In this document: piece by piece, positions 49,037 through 57,397 of the stretch
How the letters are laid out: every line of letters begins with the position of its first letter
Numbering within the stretch: the first letter of the stretch is position 1
Assembly: GCF_029889845.1 (NCBI RefSeq)
Contig: NZ_JARANV010000015.1
Span: 33,475-97,474, forward strand
Reading direction: 5' to 3'
Length of the DNA stretch: 64,000 nucleotides
Source of the DNA: Halomonas sp. 25-S5
Lineage (GTDB): Bacteria; Pseudomonadota; Gammaproteobacteria; Pseudomonadales; Halomonadaceae
The notes under the pieces: generated by a model
What the model was told of the DNA's origin: nothing
What the model saw: the letters and a program-made list of their open reading frames with translations, nothing else
Databases searched by the model: none
Translations under genes and position numbers: made by a program

Positions 49037-49834
49037 TTAAGAGCGCTTAGCGCCTTTCAGCGCCTTTCGCGCTTCAGCAAGCAGCCGGCTAGCGCTATCG
49101 ACCTGCCCCCGGGCCGCCTCGACCGCGCTGGCCTCGCCCTGGCGCTCGGCGTGGGCCAGCTGCTGCCTGGCCCGGCGCAGGGCCTGTTCGGCGGCGTTGA
49201 CGGCCATCTGACCCTGGCGCTGCGGGCCCGGGCCGGCAGCGCTGCCCGGCCCCGACCGCTGGCGCTGCCGAATCAGCCGCTTCTGGCGCTCCACGCGCCT
49301 CTCCCGGGCCTCCCGGGCCAGGCGCTGCTGGCGGGCGCGATGGCGGCGACGACCCAGCGTGGCGCGGCGTGCCAGGTAGGCGTCGCGCTCTTGATCGGTT
49401 TCGGCGGCTTCCCAGGCGGGGTGAGGCAGCAGGTCGATGCAGTCCACGGGGCAGGGCGCCACGCACAGCTCGCAGCCGGTGCATTCATCGACGATGACCG
49501 TGTGCATGCGCTTGGATGCCCCCAGGATGGCATCCACCGGGCAGGCCTGGAGGCACTTGGTGCAGCCGATGCACTCGGCCTCGCGGATCCACGCCACCAG
49601 CGGTGGCTGGGCGGGCTCGGCCAGTGGCTGCGGCGCGCGACCGGTCAGCGCCGCCAGTCGCGCCACGGTGACGTCGCCGCCGGGTGGGCAGCGATTGATG
49701 GCCTCGCCGTCGACGATGGCCTCGGCATAGGGGCGACAGCCGGGCTGGCCGCACTTGCCGCACTGGGTCTGGGGCAGCTCGGTATCGATGGCCTCGATCA
49801 GCGCGGCCCGGGGGCGGGCATCGGTCTCCGTCAC
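49037..49834 (-). CDS. rsxB: Electron transport complex protein RsxB/RnfB
   Basis: Iron-sulfur subunit of the Rnf/Rsx complex. The 265-residue protein has the N-terminal 4Fe-4S motif [16 protein letters not shown] and two ferredoxin clusters ([32 protein letters not shown]). The C-terminus is an Arg/Gln-rich coiled extension. The usual N-terminal membrane anchor is missing. GTG start at 49834 with GAGG 7 nt upstream. It lies 9 nt after metG and before nth; none of the other rnf subunit genes is in the window. Confidence 0.9.
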   Translation of the reverse strand: MTETDARPRAALIEAIDTELPQTQCGKCGQPGCRPYAEAIVDGEAINRCPPGGDVTVARLAALTGRAPQPLAEPAQPPLVAWIREAECIGCTKCLQACPVDAILGASKRMHTVIVDECTGCELCVAPCPVDCIDLLPHPAWEAAETDQERDAYLARRATLGRRRHRARQQRLAREARERRVERQKRLIRQRQRSGPGSAAGPGPQRQGQMAVNAAEQALRRARQQLAHAERQGEASAVEAARGQVDSASRLLAEARKALKGAKRS

Positions 49835-49843
49835 GGCGGCGCC

Positions 49844-51886
49844 TCAGCGCACCCGCTGGCCCGGCTCGGCGCCGGAATCGGGGCCGAGCAGATAGATGCC
49901 GTCGTCGTTGCCGGCGGCGAGCACCATGCCCTCGGACACGCCGAAGCGCATCTTGCGCGGCGCCAGGTTGGCGACCATCACCGTCAGCCGTCCCTCCAGG
50001 GCCTCCGGGGCATAGGCGGCACGGATGCCGGCGAAGACGGTGCGGGTCTCGCCGCCCAGGTCCAGGGTCAGCTTGAGCAGCTTGTCGGCCTTCTCGACAT
50101 ACTCCGCCTGGGCGATGCGGGCGATGCGCAGGTCGACCCTGGCGAAGTCGTCGAAGCCGATCTCGTCACCAATGGGCTCCTCGGCCAGGGGGCCCTTCGC
50201 CGTCTCCTTGAGTTTCTGTTCTTCCACCAGGTCCTCCTTCGATGCCGCCATCATGGCATCGATCTTGTCACGCTCCACACGGGTCATCAGCGGCTTGAAC
50301 TTGGCGATCTCGTGGTCCACCAGCAGGGTGTGGCGGCTGTGCCAGTCGAGGGTGTCGAGCCCGAGGAAGGCGCGGGCCTGCTCGGCCATGGCCGGCACGA
50401 CCGGCGCCAGGTAGACCATCAGCTGGCGGAACAGGTTGATGCCTACCGAGCAGATCTCCAGCACCTCCTGTTCGCGGCCCGGCTGCTTGGCCAGCACCCA
50501 GGGCTCGGCCTCGGCGATGTAGGTGTTGGCCTCGTCGGCCAGCTCCATCACGCGGCGCATGGCGCGGCCGAACTCGCGGGCCTCGAAGTCCTCGGCGATG
50601 GCGTCACCCGCGGCGATGAAGCGCGCCACCCTCTCGGGCTGGCTGCAGTGGCCGGCGAGGCGAGAGCCGCCGAGCTTCTTGACGAAGCCGGCGCAGCGGC
50701 TGGCGATGTTGACCACCTTGCCCACCAGATCGCTGTTCACCCGTGCCGCGAAGTCCTCGAGGTTGAGGTCCAGATCGTCGACCCGCGAGGTCAGCTTGGC
50801 GGCGAAGTAGTAGCGCAGGTACTCGGGGTTGAGGTGGTCGGCATAGGTCGCGGCCTTGATGAAGGTGCCGCGCGACTTCGACATCTTGGCGCCGTTCACC
50901 GTGACGAAGCCATGGCAGTTGACCGCCGTGGGTGTCCGGAAATCGGCGCCGTGCAGCATGGCCGGCCAGAACAGGGCGTGGAAGTAGACGATGTCCTTGC
51001 CGATGAAGTGATAGACCTCGGCGTCGGAGTCGAGTGCCCAGTAGGCGTCGAAGTCCATCCCCTTGCGGTCGCACAGGTTCTGGAAGCTGGCCAGGTAGCC
51101 GATCGGGGCGTCGAGCCAGACGTAGAAGTACTTGCCTGGCGCGTCGGGGATCTCGAAGCCGAAGTAGGGGGCATCGCGGGAGATGTCCCACTCGTTGAAG
51201 CCCGACTCGAACCACTCCATCAGCTTGTTGCGGATCTGCGGCTGGACATGGTCATCGTCGATCCAGGCCTTCAGGAAGTCGGCGAAGTCCGGTAGCTTGA
51301 AGAAGAAATGGGTGGAGCTTCTCACCTCGGGCGCGGCACCGGAGATCGCCGAGACCGGCTCGATCAGCTCCGCCGGCGTGTAGGTGGCGCCGCAGGCCTC
51401 GCAGTTGTCGCCGTACTGCTCCTCGGCCTTGCACTTCGGGCAGGTGCCCTTGATGAAGCGGTCGGCCAGGAACAGGCCCTTCACCGGGTCGAACATCTGC
51501 TCGATATCGCGAGTGGCGATATGCCCCTTGTCGCGCAGCCGAGTGTAGATCAGCTCGCTGAAGTGGCGGTTCTCCGGGGAATGGGTCGAGTGATAGTTGT
51601 CGAAGGCCACCCCGAAGCGGGAGAAGTCGGTCTGGTGGTCGCGGGAGACCCGTTCGATCAGCGCCTCGGAGGTGATGCCCTCCTGCTCTGCACGCAGCAT
51701 GATGGCCGTGCCGTGGGCATCGTCGGCACACACGTAGTGGCACTCATGCCCGCGGCTCTTCTGGAAGCGCACCCAGATGTCGGTCTGGATGTACTCCAGC
51801 AGGTGGCCCAGGTGGATGGCACCGTTGGCGTAGGGCAGGGCGCTGGTGACCAGGATCTTGCGCGAGGCGCGGGCGGTGTTCGACAT
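49844..51886 (-). CDS. metG: Methionyl-tRNA synthetase
   Basis: Class I synthetase charging tRNA-Met. The 680-residue protein has the HIGH-type [15 protein letters not shown], a zinc knuckle with [23 protein letters not shown] in [11 protein letters not shown], and a C-terminal EMAP/tRNA-binding domain ([12 protein letters not shown] through [15 protein letters not shown]). This is the long dimeric form as in E. coli. Confidence 0.98.
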   Translation of the reverse strand: MSNTARASRKILVTSALPYANGAIHLGHLLEYIQTDIWVRFQKSRGHECHYVCADDAHGTAIMLRAEQEGITSEALIERVSRDHQTDFSRFGVAFDNYHSTHSPENRHFSELIYTRLRDKGHIATRDIEQMFDPVKGLFLADRFIKGTCPKCKAEEQYGDNCEACGATYTPAELIEPVSAISGAAPEVRSSTHFFFKLPDFADFLKAWIDDDHVQPQIRNKLMEWFESGFNEWDISRDAPYFGFEIPDAPGKYFYVWLDAPIGYLASFQNLCDRKGMDFDAYWALDSDAEVYHFIGKDIVYFHALFWPAMLHGADFRTPTAVNCHGFVTVNGAKMSKSRGTFIKAATYADHLNPEYLRYYFAAKLTSRVDDLDLNLEDFAARVNSDLVGKVVNIASRCAGFVKKLGGSRLAGHCSQPERVARFIAAGDAIAEDFEAREFGRAMRRVMELADEANTYIAEAEPWVLAKQPGREQEVLEICSVGINLFRQLMVYLAPVVPAMAEQARAFLGLDTLDWHSRHTLLVDHEIAKFKPLMTRVERDKIDAMMAASKEDLVEEQKLKETAKGPLAEEPIGDEIGFDDFARVDLRIARIAQAEYVEKADKLLKLTLDLGGETRTVFAGIRAAYAPEALEGRLTVMVANLAPRKMRFGVSEGMVLAAGNDDGIYLLGPDSGAEPGQRVR

Positions 51887-51929
51887 GGCGGCTCAGGGTA
51901 TCCTGTTGAAAATCAGGCCACGATTGTAG

Positions 51930-52108
51930 CCATCTTCGCGCATGGCTGCATCCGCGCCGAGCGCCCCGCCGACCCGGAGAAGCGCGTCGAGGATCTCGGC
52001 TCCTACTGCGTCGAGGTCAGCGAGACCTGGAACGCCCACGGCACCACCCCGGACGGCAAGAGTCTCTGGGCCAAGGACACCGCGCGCCGCGTGGTGCCCT
52101 GCGAGTGA
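51930..52108 (+). pseudogene. Truncated gene 3' end of unknown family
   Basis: About 59 codons encode a plausible protein C-terminus: AIFAHGCIRAERPAD, EKRVEDLGSYCVEVSETWN, AHGTTPDGKSLWAKDTARR, then CE and a TGA stop. There is no ATG, GTG or TTG in frame between the metG start and this segment. A hairpin follows the stop (CCCATGC/GCATGGG, 52121-52137, then CTTTT at 52144). It looks like the surviving tail of a deleted gene. I cannot name the family. Confidence 0.45.
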
Positions 52109-52325
52109 GCAATCACCCGTCCCATGCCCCGCATGGGCCGGAACCTTTTGGCCTCCCGACATCAGTGATGCTTCCGCCGATTGCCCGCCCCATCCCGAGG
52201 CTGGCGGGGTGTGGTTGGGCGAATTCACGACAAGATAACGTCGTGCCAAAATTGTCTCACCGCGTGGGGTGGCCGCCGCTACACTCAAGAGCGTACTAAA
52301 TCCTTCGTTCTTGAGGGTGTTAAAG

Positions 52326-52760
52326 ATGTCAACCGCTAATCAAGTGTCCAGGGATCACTCGACTCCCGAAGTGACCCCCGAAATGACTCACGCGGCGCCT
52401 CACTCTACCGTCACCGCTTTGCCGGCGGGTGTCGCCGAGGCCTCGCAGCCGGTGTTCGACTGGTGGATGCATCATTGGATGGACGCCTCGCATCCGCTGG
52501 CCAGGCTGCAGCGTGCCTGGATGGAATCCGTGCTCGAGGCCGTAGAGGTCGAGGCCGAGTTCCTGAATGCCTACGCGATCTCGAATGCCAAGGTCTGGAG
52601 CTGTCTTGCCGATGCCAAGTCTCTCTCGGATTCCGCTTCCTTGCACAGCTGTTACCACGAGGTCGCCAAGGACATGGCCAACGCCCACCTCTCGCGTCTC
52701 GGTCGGGTGGCGGAACTCCCCGAGGACTTCCAGCAACGGCTCTGGGAAGAGATCTGCTAG
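52326..52760 (+). CDS. Hypothetical protein (possible phasin-like helical protein)
   Basis: A 144-residue protein with a disordered Thr/Pro-rich N-terminus and a helical body with aromatic residues (FDWWMHHWMDASHPLARLQRAWMESVLEAVEVEAEF). The size and amphipathic helices resemble phasins but no diagnostic motif is present. GAGGG lies 9 nt before the ATG, and a terminator follows at 52819. It is probably a lineage-specific gene transcribed alone. Confidence 0.7.
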   Translation: MSTANQVSRDHSTPEVTPEMTHAAPHSTVTALPAGVAEASQPVFDWWMHHWMDASHPLARLQRAWMESVLEAVEVEAEFLNAYAISNAKVWSCLADAKSLSDSASLHSCYHEVAKDMANAHLSRLGRVAELPEDFQQRLWEEIC

Positions 52761-52818
52761 CGGCTGAGCACCAGCAACCTGGCCAGGGTGGCCGGGCGAT
52801 CACGGCTATCGACAGCGG

Positions 52819-52853
52819 CGGGCGGGGAAGGCGGTTGTCTTCCTCGCCCGTTT
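52819..52853 (+). terminator. Terminator of the 52326-52760 gene
   Basis: A 12-bp stem (CGGGCGGGGAAG, 52819-52830, with 52839-52850, one G-U) is followed by TTTG. It is properly placed 58 nt after the stop. Confidence 0.75.
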
Positions 52854-52993
52854 GCTCGTAGGGAGTGCCCGCCCATGTGCCACCCCGGCAAGATCCGCCT
52901 GCAGATGGCATCTTTTTGTAGTGTCGCCGGATGCCGGAAAAAGTGGCTCAGCCGGGCAGAGAACATCTCCGCGAGCGCCGCTCGTGCGGCGGC

Positions 52994-54469
52994 TCAGGAG
53001 GCGTAACGAAGCACGCCGAAGTGGGACATGCCGCGATCCATGAGGTGCAGCGCCTGCATGCGGCTCATCACCCCCTGGTCACAGTAGAGCAGGTAGTCGC
53101 GGTCGCCGGGCAGGGTCACTGCCTGGTCCTGCAGCTCGTAGAAGGGAATCGCCAGGCAGGGCACCTCGGGAAGCTCGAGCGGTGCTGCCTCGCGCTCGTC
53201 CGGGGGGCGGATGTCGATCACGCTGACCGCCGGCATCCGGGCCAGCGTGGCCAGCGAGTCGATGACGGTCACCTCGCCGGGTTGCCGCTGGCCCTCCAGC
53301 AGGCGGTTGGCGCGGGTCACGGTGGCGGCCTCGATGGCGGCATCGAGTACCGTGAAATCGAAGTCGGCCTCGGCGGCGAGCACCTTGTCGGTGGGCGCCC
53401 GGGTGTGGGGGCGGCGCGAGATGACCCCGCAGTATTCGGGCATCCGTTCGGCGAAGCGCGCCGTATCGATCCGGCGGGCCGTGTCGATGATCTCCTGCTT
53501 GTCCTCGGTGACCAGTGGGCGCAGGATCGGCAGCTTGCTGGCCGCGTCGATCAGCGCCAGGTTGGTGAGGGTCTGGCTGGAGACCTGGGCGATGGCGTCC
53601 CCGGTGACCAGTGCCGGGATGCCGGAGCGGGCGGCCACGCGGCTGGCCACCCGCACCATCATTCGCTTGAGAATCACCCCCATCAGGCCATCGGGAATGC
53701 TGCGCAGGATCTCCGCGACCACGCCCTCGAAGGGCACCGAGGTGAAGTCGACGTTGTGGGACGCGCTGTAGCGCTGCCAGAGGTGGTGGGTGACTTCCCG
53801 CACGCCGGTCTCGTGGGCCGGGCCGCCGAGGTTGAAGAACAGGTAGTGGGTCTTGATGCCGCGGCGCAGCATCCGCCAGGCCGCCACCGGCGAGTCGAAC
53901 CCTCCCGAGACCAACGCCAGGGCCTGGCCCTGAACCCCCAGCGGGTAGCCTCCCAGGCCCGGCCGGCGCGAGCGGATCAGCTGCAGCCACCGGTGGGTCA
54001 GTTCCACCGACACCACGACCTCGGGGTGCTTCAGGTCGACCCGTGCCGAGGGCTCGGCCGCGAGCAGGGCGCTCCCCAGGTGGCGCTCGAGATCCATGGA
54101 GGAGAAGTCGTGGTCCCCCCGGCGCTTGGCCCGGACCCGGAAACGATGCCCGGCGATGGCCGCCTTCCAGTGCGGCACGATCCAGGCGGCGGCCTCGTCG
54201 AGTGAGGTGCAGCGCACCGTCTCGGTGGCCAGCATCTCGTGGATGCCGGGGATTCGGGTCAGGGTGTCCTCCATCTCCGCTATACGGCCGGCGGGAAGGG
54301 TGTCGGGCAGGCTCACGAGCAGAGCGTCCCAGCCGCTCTTGACGCGCACGCCTTCATCCAGCTGGCGCAGGGTGTTGCGCACATTGCTGGCCAGGCAGCG
54401 GATCATGTGCTGGCGGACGGAGCGGGACTTGATGGTGATCTCAGGGTGGAGCTTGAGCAGATAGGTCAT
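52994..54469 (-). CDS. thiI: tRNA 4-thiouridine synthetase ThiI
   Basis: Transfers sulfur to tRNA uridine-8 and, in enterics, to ThiS for thiazole synthesis. The 491-residue protein has an N-terminal ferredoxin-like/THUMP region, the PP-loop SGGFDSPVAAW, and a C-terminal rhodanese domain with the catalytic Cys in LLYCDQGVMS. The rhodanese domain is the part needed for thiazole sulfur transfer, fitting the thiOSG operon in this window. The ATG at 54469 gives a family-typical N-terminus (MTYLLKLHPEITIKS). Confidence 0.96.
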   Translation of the reverse strand: MTYLLKLHPEITIKSRSVRQHMIRCLASNVRNTLRQLDEGVRVKSGWDALLVSLPDTLPAGRIAEMEDTLTRIPGIHEMLATETVRCTSLDEAAAWIVPHWKAAIAGHRFRVRAKRRGDHDFSSMDLERHLGSALLAAEPSARVDLKHPEVVVSVELTHRWLQLIRSRRPGLGGYPLGVQGQALALVSGGFDSPVAAWRMLRRGIKTHYLFFNLGGPAHETGVREVTHHLWQRYSASHNVDFTSVPFEGVVAEILRSIPDGLMGVILKRMMVRVASRVAARSGIPALVTGDAIAQVSSQTLTNLALIDAASKLPILRPLVTEDKQEIIDTARRIDTARFAERMPEYCGVISRRPHTRAPTDKVLAAEADFDFTVLDAAIEAATVTRANRLLEGQRQPGEVTVIDSLATLARMPAVSVIDIRPPDEREAAPLELPEVPCLAIPFYELQDQAVTLPGDRDYLLYCDQGVMSRMQALHLMDRGMSHFGVLRYAS

Positions 54470-54617
54470 TCGACAGGAACAGCAGCAACAATGTGTGCTG
54501 CATTCTACCAAGGGCGGGCGGCCAAGGGCAGGTCTGCCCGTAACTGGGGACGTGGAGGCCGCTTTAAGCCACTCTTTCGCTTTAAGCCACTCTCTCCCGA
54601 AAGAACTCTCTTGAAAG

Positions 54618-54651
54618 CCCTCTCCCGGCTCGGTGGCCGGGGGAGAGGGCA
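54618..54651 (-). terminator. Terminator of the 54681-54962 gene
   Basis: Stem GCCCTCTCCCGGC (54618-54630) pairs with GCCGGGGGAGAGGGC (54637-54651) with a small bulge. The minus-strand continuation is TTTCAAGAGAG. Just beyond, at 54560-54600, an 18-nt direct repeat (CGCTTTAAGCCACTCT twice) is seen. Confidence 0.65.
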
Positions 54652-54680
54652 GAGCACAGCACAGCGTGGCGGGCCGGGCG

Positions 54681-54962
54681 TCAGTAGAGCGCCTGCTCCT
54701 CCTTGACCACTTCCCTGAGCAGCTCAAGGAAGAGCCGGTCGGCCTCGGAGTGGTCCTGGGGATCCTCGGGGATGTGCACGCTGGTGGTGTCGGAGATCTG
54801 GTTGGCGATCCGCGCCATCACATCTCCCTCACCGGGCTCGCCGAGCTGGCGGCGGGTGATCTCCAGTGACTGCTCGAGGATCTTCGGGTCCTGCAGAAGT
54901 TTCTTGATGAAGCCCCGCAGCTCCTTGATCACGCGGGTCTTCTGGATTTCCGATGAGGCCAT
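54681..54962 (-). CDS. Hypothetical small cytosolic protein
   Basis: A 93-residue charged helical protein (RVIKELRGFIKKLLQDPKILEQ, then DPQDHSEADRLFLELLREVVKEEQ). AAGGAG lies 8 nt before the ATG, and it has its own terminator. I do not recognise the family. It sits upstream of thiI on the same strand but is separated by a terminator. Confidence 0.72.
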   Translation of the reverse strand: MASSEIQKTRVIKELRGFIKKLLQDPKILEQSLEITRRQLGEPGEGDVMARIANQISDTTSVHIPEDPQDHSEADRLFLELLREVVKEEQALY

Positions 54963-55178
54963 AGACGTTCTCCTTGGGTGACCATGCCGTTTCGGGGACC
55001 GGTCAGACGATACCACGTTTGCCGCCGGGCGTGGCTTGCCGGCGCGGTTGCCGTAGCGGCCGGGGCGGTGCCGCCTTGTCGGTCTTGTCCTACATCAAGC
55101 GTCGATCTTCTCCTGCCCGCTTAGCGCTCTTCAGCAGTGGACAAATTCTCTTGTTCGGTTACGCTGGATTACAAAGCG

Positions 55179-55204
55179 ACACCTCATGAAATGGCATGAG
55201 GTGT
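55179..55204. promoter_or_regulatory. Perfect inverted repeat upstream of the type I secretion operon
   Basis: ACACCTCATG (55179-55188) is exactly complementary to CATGAGGTGT (55195-55204) across a 6-nt gap. It lies about 195 nt before the TolC-like start, in a 383-nt gene-free region (55017-55399) with no other strong feature. It may be an operator for a dimeric regulator or an RNA hairpin. A candidate promoter TTCTCT-N17-TTACAA just upstream is weak. Confidence 0.5.
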
Positions 55205-55399
55205 CTGACGCTTTCGACCGATCCTGAGCCTGGCCGATGGGGCGCCTCGGGAGGGTCGACATAGGAAGTCGGGAAGGGATGCGCCATGGGACTGCGACGT
55301 CGACCCATGGGACCCGCCACAACAAGAAGACCATCTCATTTCCTGGCAGGTCTGGTTTTCAGAACACCGGGCCATTAGCCATCATGAAAGGGAACACCC

Positions 55400-57307
55400 A
55401 TGAAACGCACGACTGACGCATCTAGCAGCCCCTTTGTTCGTCGCCTTGCTGGCTCTCTGGCTCTGGGGACTTCCCTGGCACTGTTGCCGCTCGTCTCGGC
55501 CGTGGCACAGACGCTGCCGGCGGGACTGGCGGCCCCGGGAAGTGCCGACCTGCGCCAGGTGGTCCAGCAGGCGATCACGACCAACCCCGAAGTGCAGGCC
55601 GCATGGAGCAACTTTCGCGCTGCCGGTAATGATATCGGGGTGGCGCGCGGCAACTATCTGCCCAGCGTCGATGTCTCGGCCGCTATCGGGAGGGAAGACC
55701 GAGAACTCGACAGTCGCGGCAGCTACGACACCAGCTATGCTGAACTGACCATCACCCAGATGCTCTGGGACGGCTTCGCCACGGCCAGCGAGGTCGAACG
55801 CCTCGACCGCGCCGAGCTGGTGCGCTACTACGAGTTAATTGGGGCCAGTGAGAAGACCAGCCTGGAGGCGACTCGCGCCTACCTGGATGTGCAACGCTAC
55901 CGCGAGTTGGTGCGCCTGGCCCAGGATAACTACCGTGAGCACCTGCGCGTCTACAACCAGATCGAGGCGCGCGTGATCTCCGGGGCGGGGCGTCGCGTCG
56001 ACCTGGAGCAGATTAGCGGCCGCCTGGCGCTGGCTGAGTCGAATCTGATGACGGAGGCCTCCAACCTCCACGACGTGACCGCGCGCTATCAGCGTATCAT
56101 CGGCGACCTGCCGGCGGAGAACCTGGCCCCGGCCCCGCAGATGGACGAGCGTCTGCCGGCGGATGTGAACCGGGCACTGGACCTGGCTTTCCAGGGCAAC
56201 CCCGAGTTCCATGCCGCCATCGAGAACATCGAGGCCTCACGCGCCGAGCAGCGCGGGACCCGCTCGGCCTTCCAGCCGCGCCTCGACCTGCGTGGCCGCA
56301 CCGGCACCTACGAGAATGACAGCGGCAGCTTCGATGCACTCACCAATGGTGAACGCCGGGATCGCCACAGTATCGAGCTGGTGGCCAGCATGAACCTCTA
56401 CAACGGCGGCAGTGACCTGGCTTCCTTCCGTGCCGCCAGCAATCGTGTCGAGCAGGCCGTGAATCTGCGCGAGAAGGCCTGCGTCGACGTGCGCCAGACC
56501 ACCCAGATTGCCTACAACGATACCCAGCGCCTGCGCGAGCAGCTGCAGTACCTCAACGAGCATCGCCAGTCCATCGACCGGGTGCGCGGCGCCTACGCGC
56601 AGCAGTTTGACATCGGCCAACGTACCCTGCTCGACGTCCTGGACAGCGAGAACGAATATTTCGAGGCCAGTCGCGCCTACGCCAATGCCCGCTATGATGT
56701 GGCGCTGGCAGACGCTCGTACCTTGGCCGCCATGGGTCAGCTGATGCAGACGCTGGAGGTGCGTCGAGACGACCTGCCGACCCTGGCCGAGCTGGGCAGC
56801 GACGGGGTAGAGATCAACCCGGACGTGATCTGTCCGGCCCAAGGCCCTCAGGGCTTCACCCTGGCCGACTTCACCGGCGGCATCGAGGCCCCGGCCCGGG
56901 CGCCGGACGTCATTCTCTCGGCCGATGCCCTGTTCGAGATCAACAGTGCCGAGCTCTCCGCCGAGGCGCGTGGCGAGCTCGACGGCCTGGCGGCCGAGAT
57001 CCGTGGCATGACCAACCTCGCCCGGGTGTTCATCGCCGGGCATGCCGATATCACTGGCTCCGATGCCATCAACGACCCGCTCTCCCAGGCGCGCGCTGAC
57101 AGCGTGGCGGGCTACCTGGTGAGCCAGGGGGTCGAGCGGGGGCTGATCGAGACGCGCGGCTATGGCTCGCGGCAGCCGGTGGCCAGCAATGCCACGGTGG
57201 ACGGACGCCGCCAGAACCGTCGCGTCGAGGTGACCCTGGAGCGTGTCGGCGAGAACCTGGATCTCAGTGGGAGCGCCTTCAATGGCAGCTATGCGGTGAG
57301 CGGCTGA
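55400..57307 (+). CDS. TolC-family outer-membrane channel with C-terminal OmpA-like domain
   Basis: Outer-membrane exit duct of a type I secretion system, 635 residues. A signal peptide (cleavage after AVAQ) precedes the TolC/AggA-type OEP repeats (VQQAITTNPEVQAAWS, TQMLWDGFATASEVERL, IGQRTLLDVLDSENEYFEA). From about residue 505 there is an OmpA peptidoglycan-binding domain (LFEINSAELSAEARGELDGL, then GHADITGSDAINDPLSQARA and RGYGSRQPVASN). This fusion could anchor the channel to the cell wall. It is the first gene of the adhesin export operon. Confidence 0.93.
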   Translation: MKRTTDASSSPFVRRLAGSLALGTSLALLPLVSAVAQTLPAGLAAPGSADLRQVVQQAITTNPEVQAAWSNFRAAGNDIGVARGNYLPSVDVSAAIGREDRELDSRGSYDTSYAELTITQMLWDGFATASEVERLDRAELVRYYELIGASEKTSLEATRAYLDVQRYRELVRLAQDNYREHLRVYNQIEARVISGAGRRVDLEQISGRLALAESNLMTEASNLHDVTARYQRIIGDLPAENLAPAPQMDERLPADVNRALDLAFQGNPEFHAAIENIEASRAEQRGTRSAFQPRLDLRGRTGTYENDSGSFDALTNGERRDRHSIELVASMNLYNGGSDLASFRAASNRVEQAVNLREKACVDVRQTTQIAYNDTQRLREQLQYLNEHRQSIDRVRGAYAQQFDIGQRTLLDVLDSENEYFEASRAYANARYDVALADARTLAAMGQLMQTLEVRRDDLPTLAELGSDGVEINPDVICPAQGPQGFTLADFTGGIEAPARAPDVILSADALFEINSAELSAEARGELDGLAAEIRGMTNLARVFIAGHADITGSDAINDPLSQARADSVAGYLVSQGVERGLIETRGYGSRQPVASNATVDGRRQNRRVEVTLERVGENLDLSGSAFNGSYAVSG

Positions 57308-57397
57308 CCCATGACGCATCACGCCGGCAGGCGCGGTCTGCCGGTCTGTTTCGCCCTGCCGTGATCACGGCAGGGCGTATCGATTCTCGAGGTGGTT

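Noticed and set aside
49151..51295. A 714-codon open frame opposite rsxB and metG
   Set aside because: Same antisense artefact; metG is unambiguous with its HIGH and KMSKS motifs.
55253..55306. GGGTCGAC/GTCGACCC inverted pair considered as an operator
   Set aside because: The arms are 38 nt apart and the motif is a common restriction-like palindrome; weak compared with the 55179-55204 repeat.
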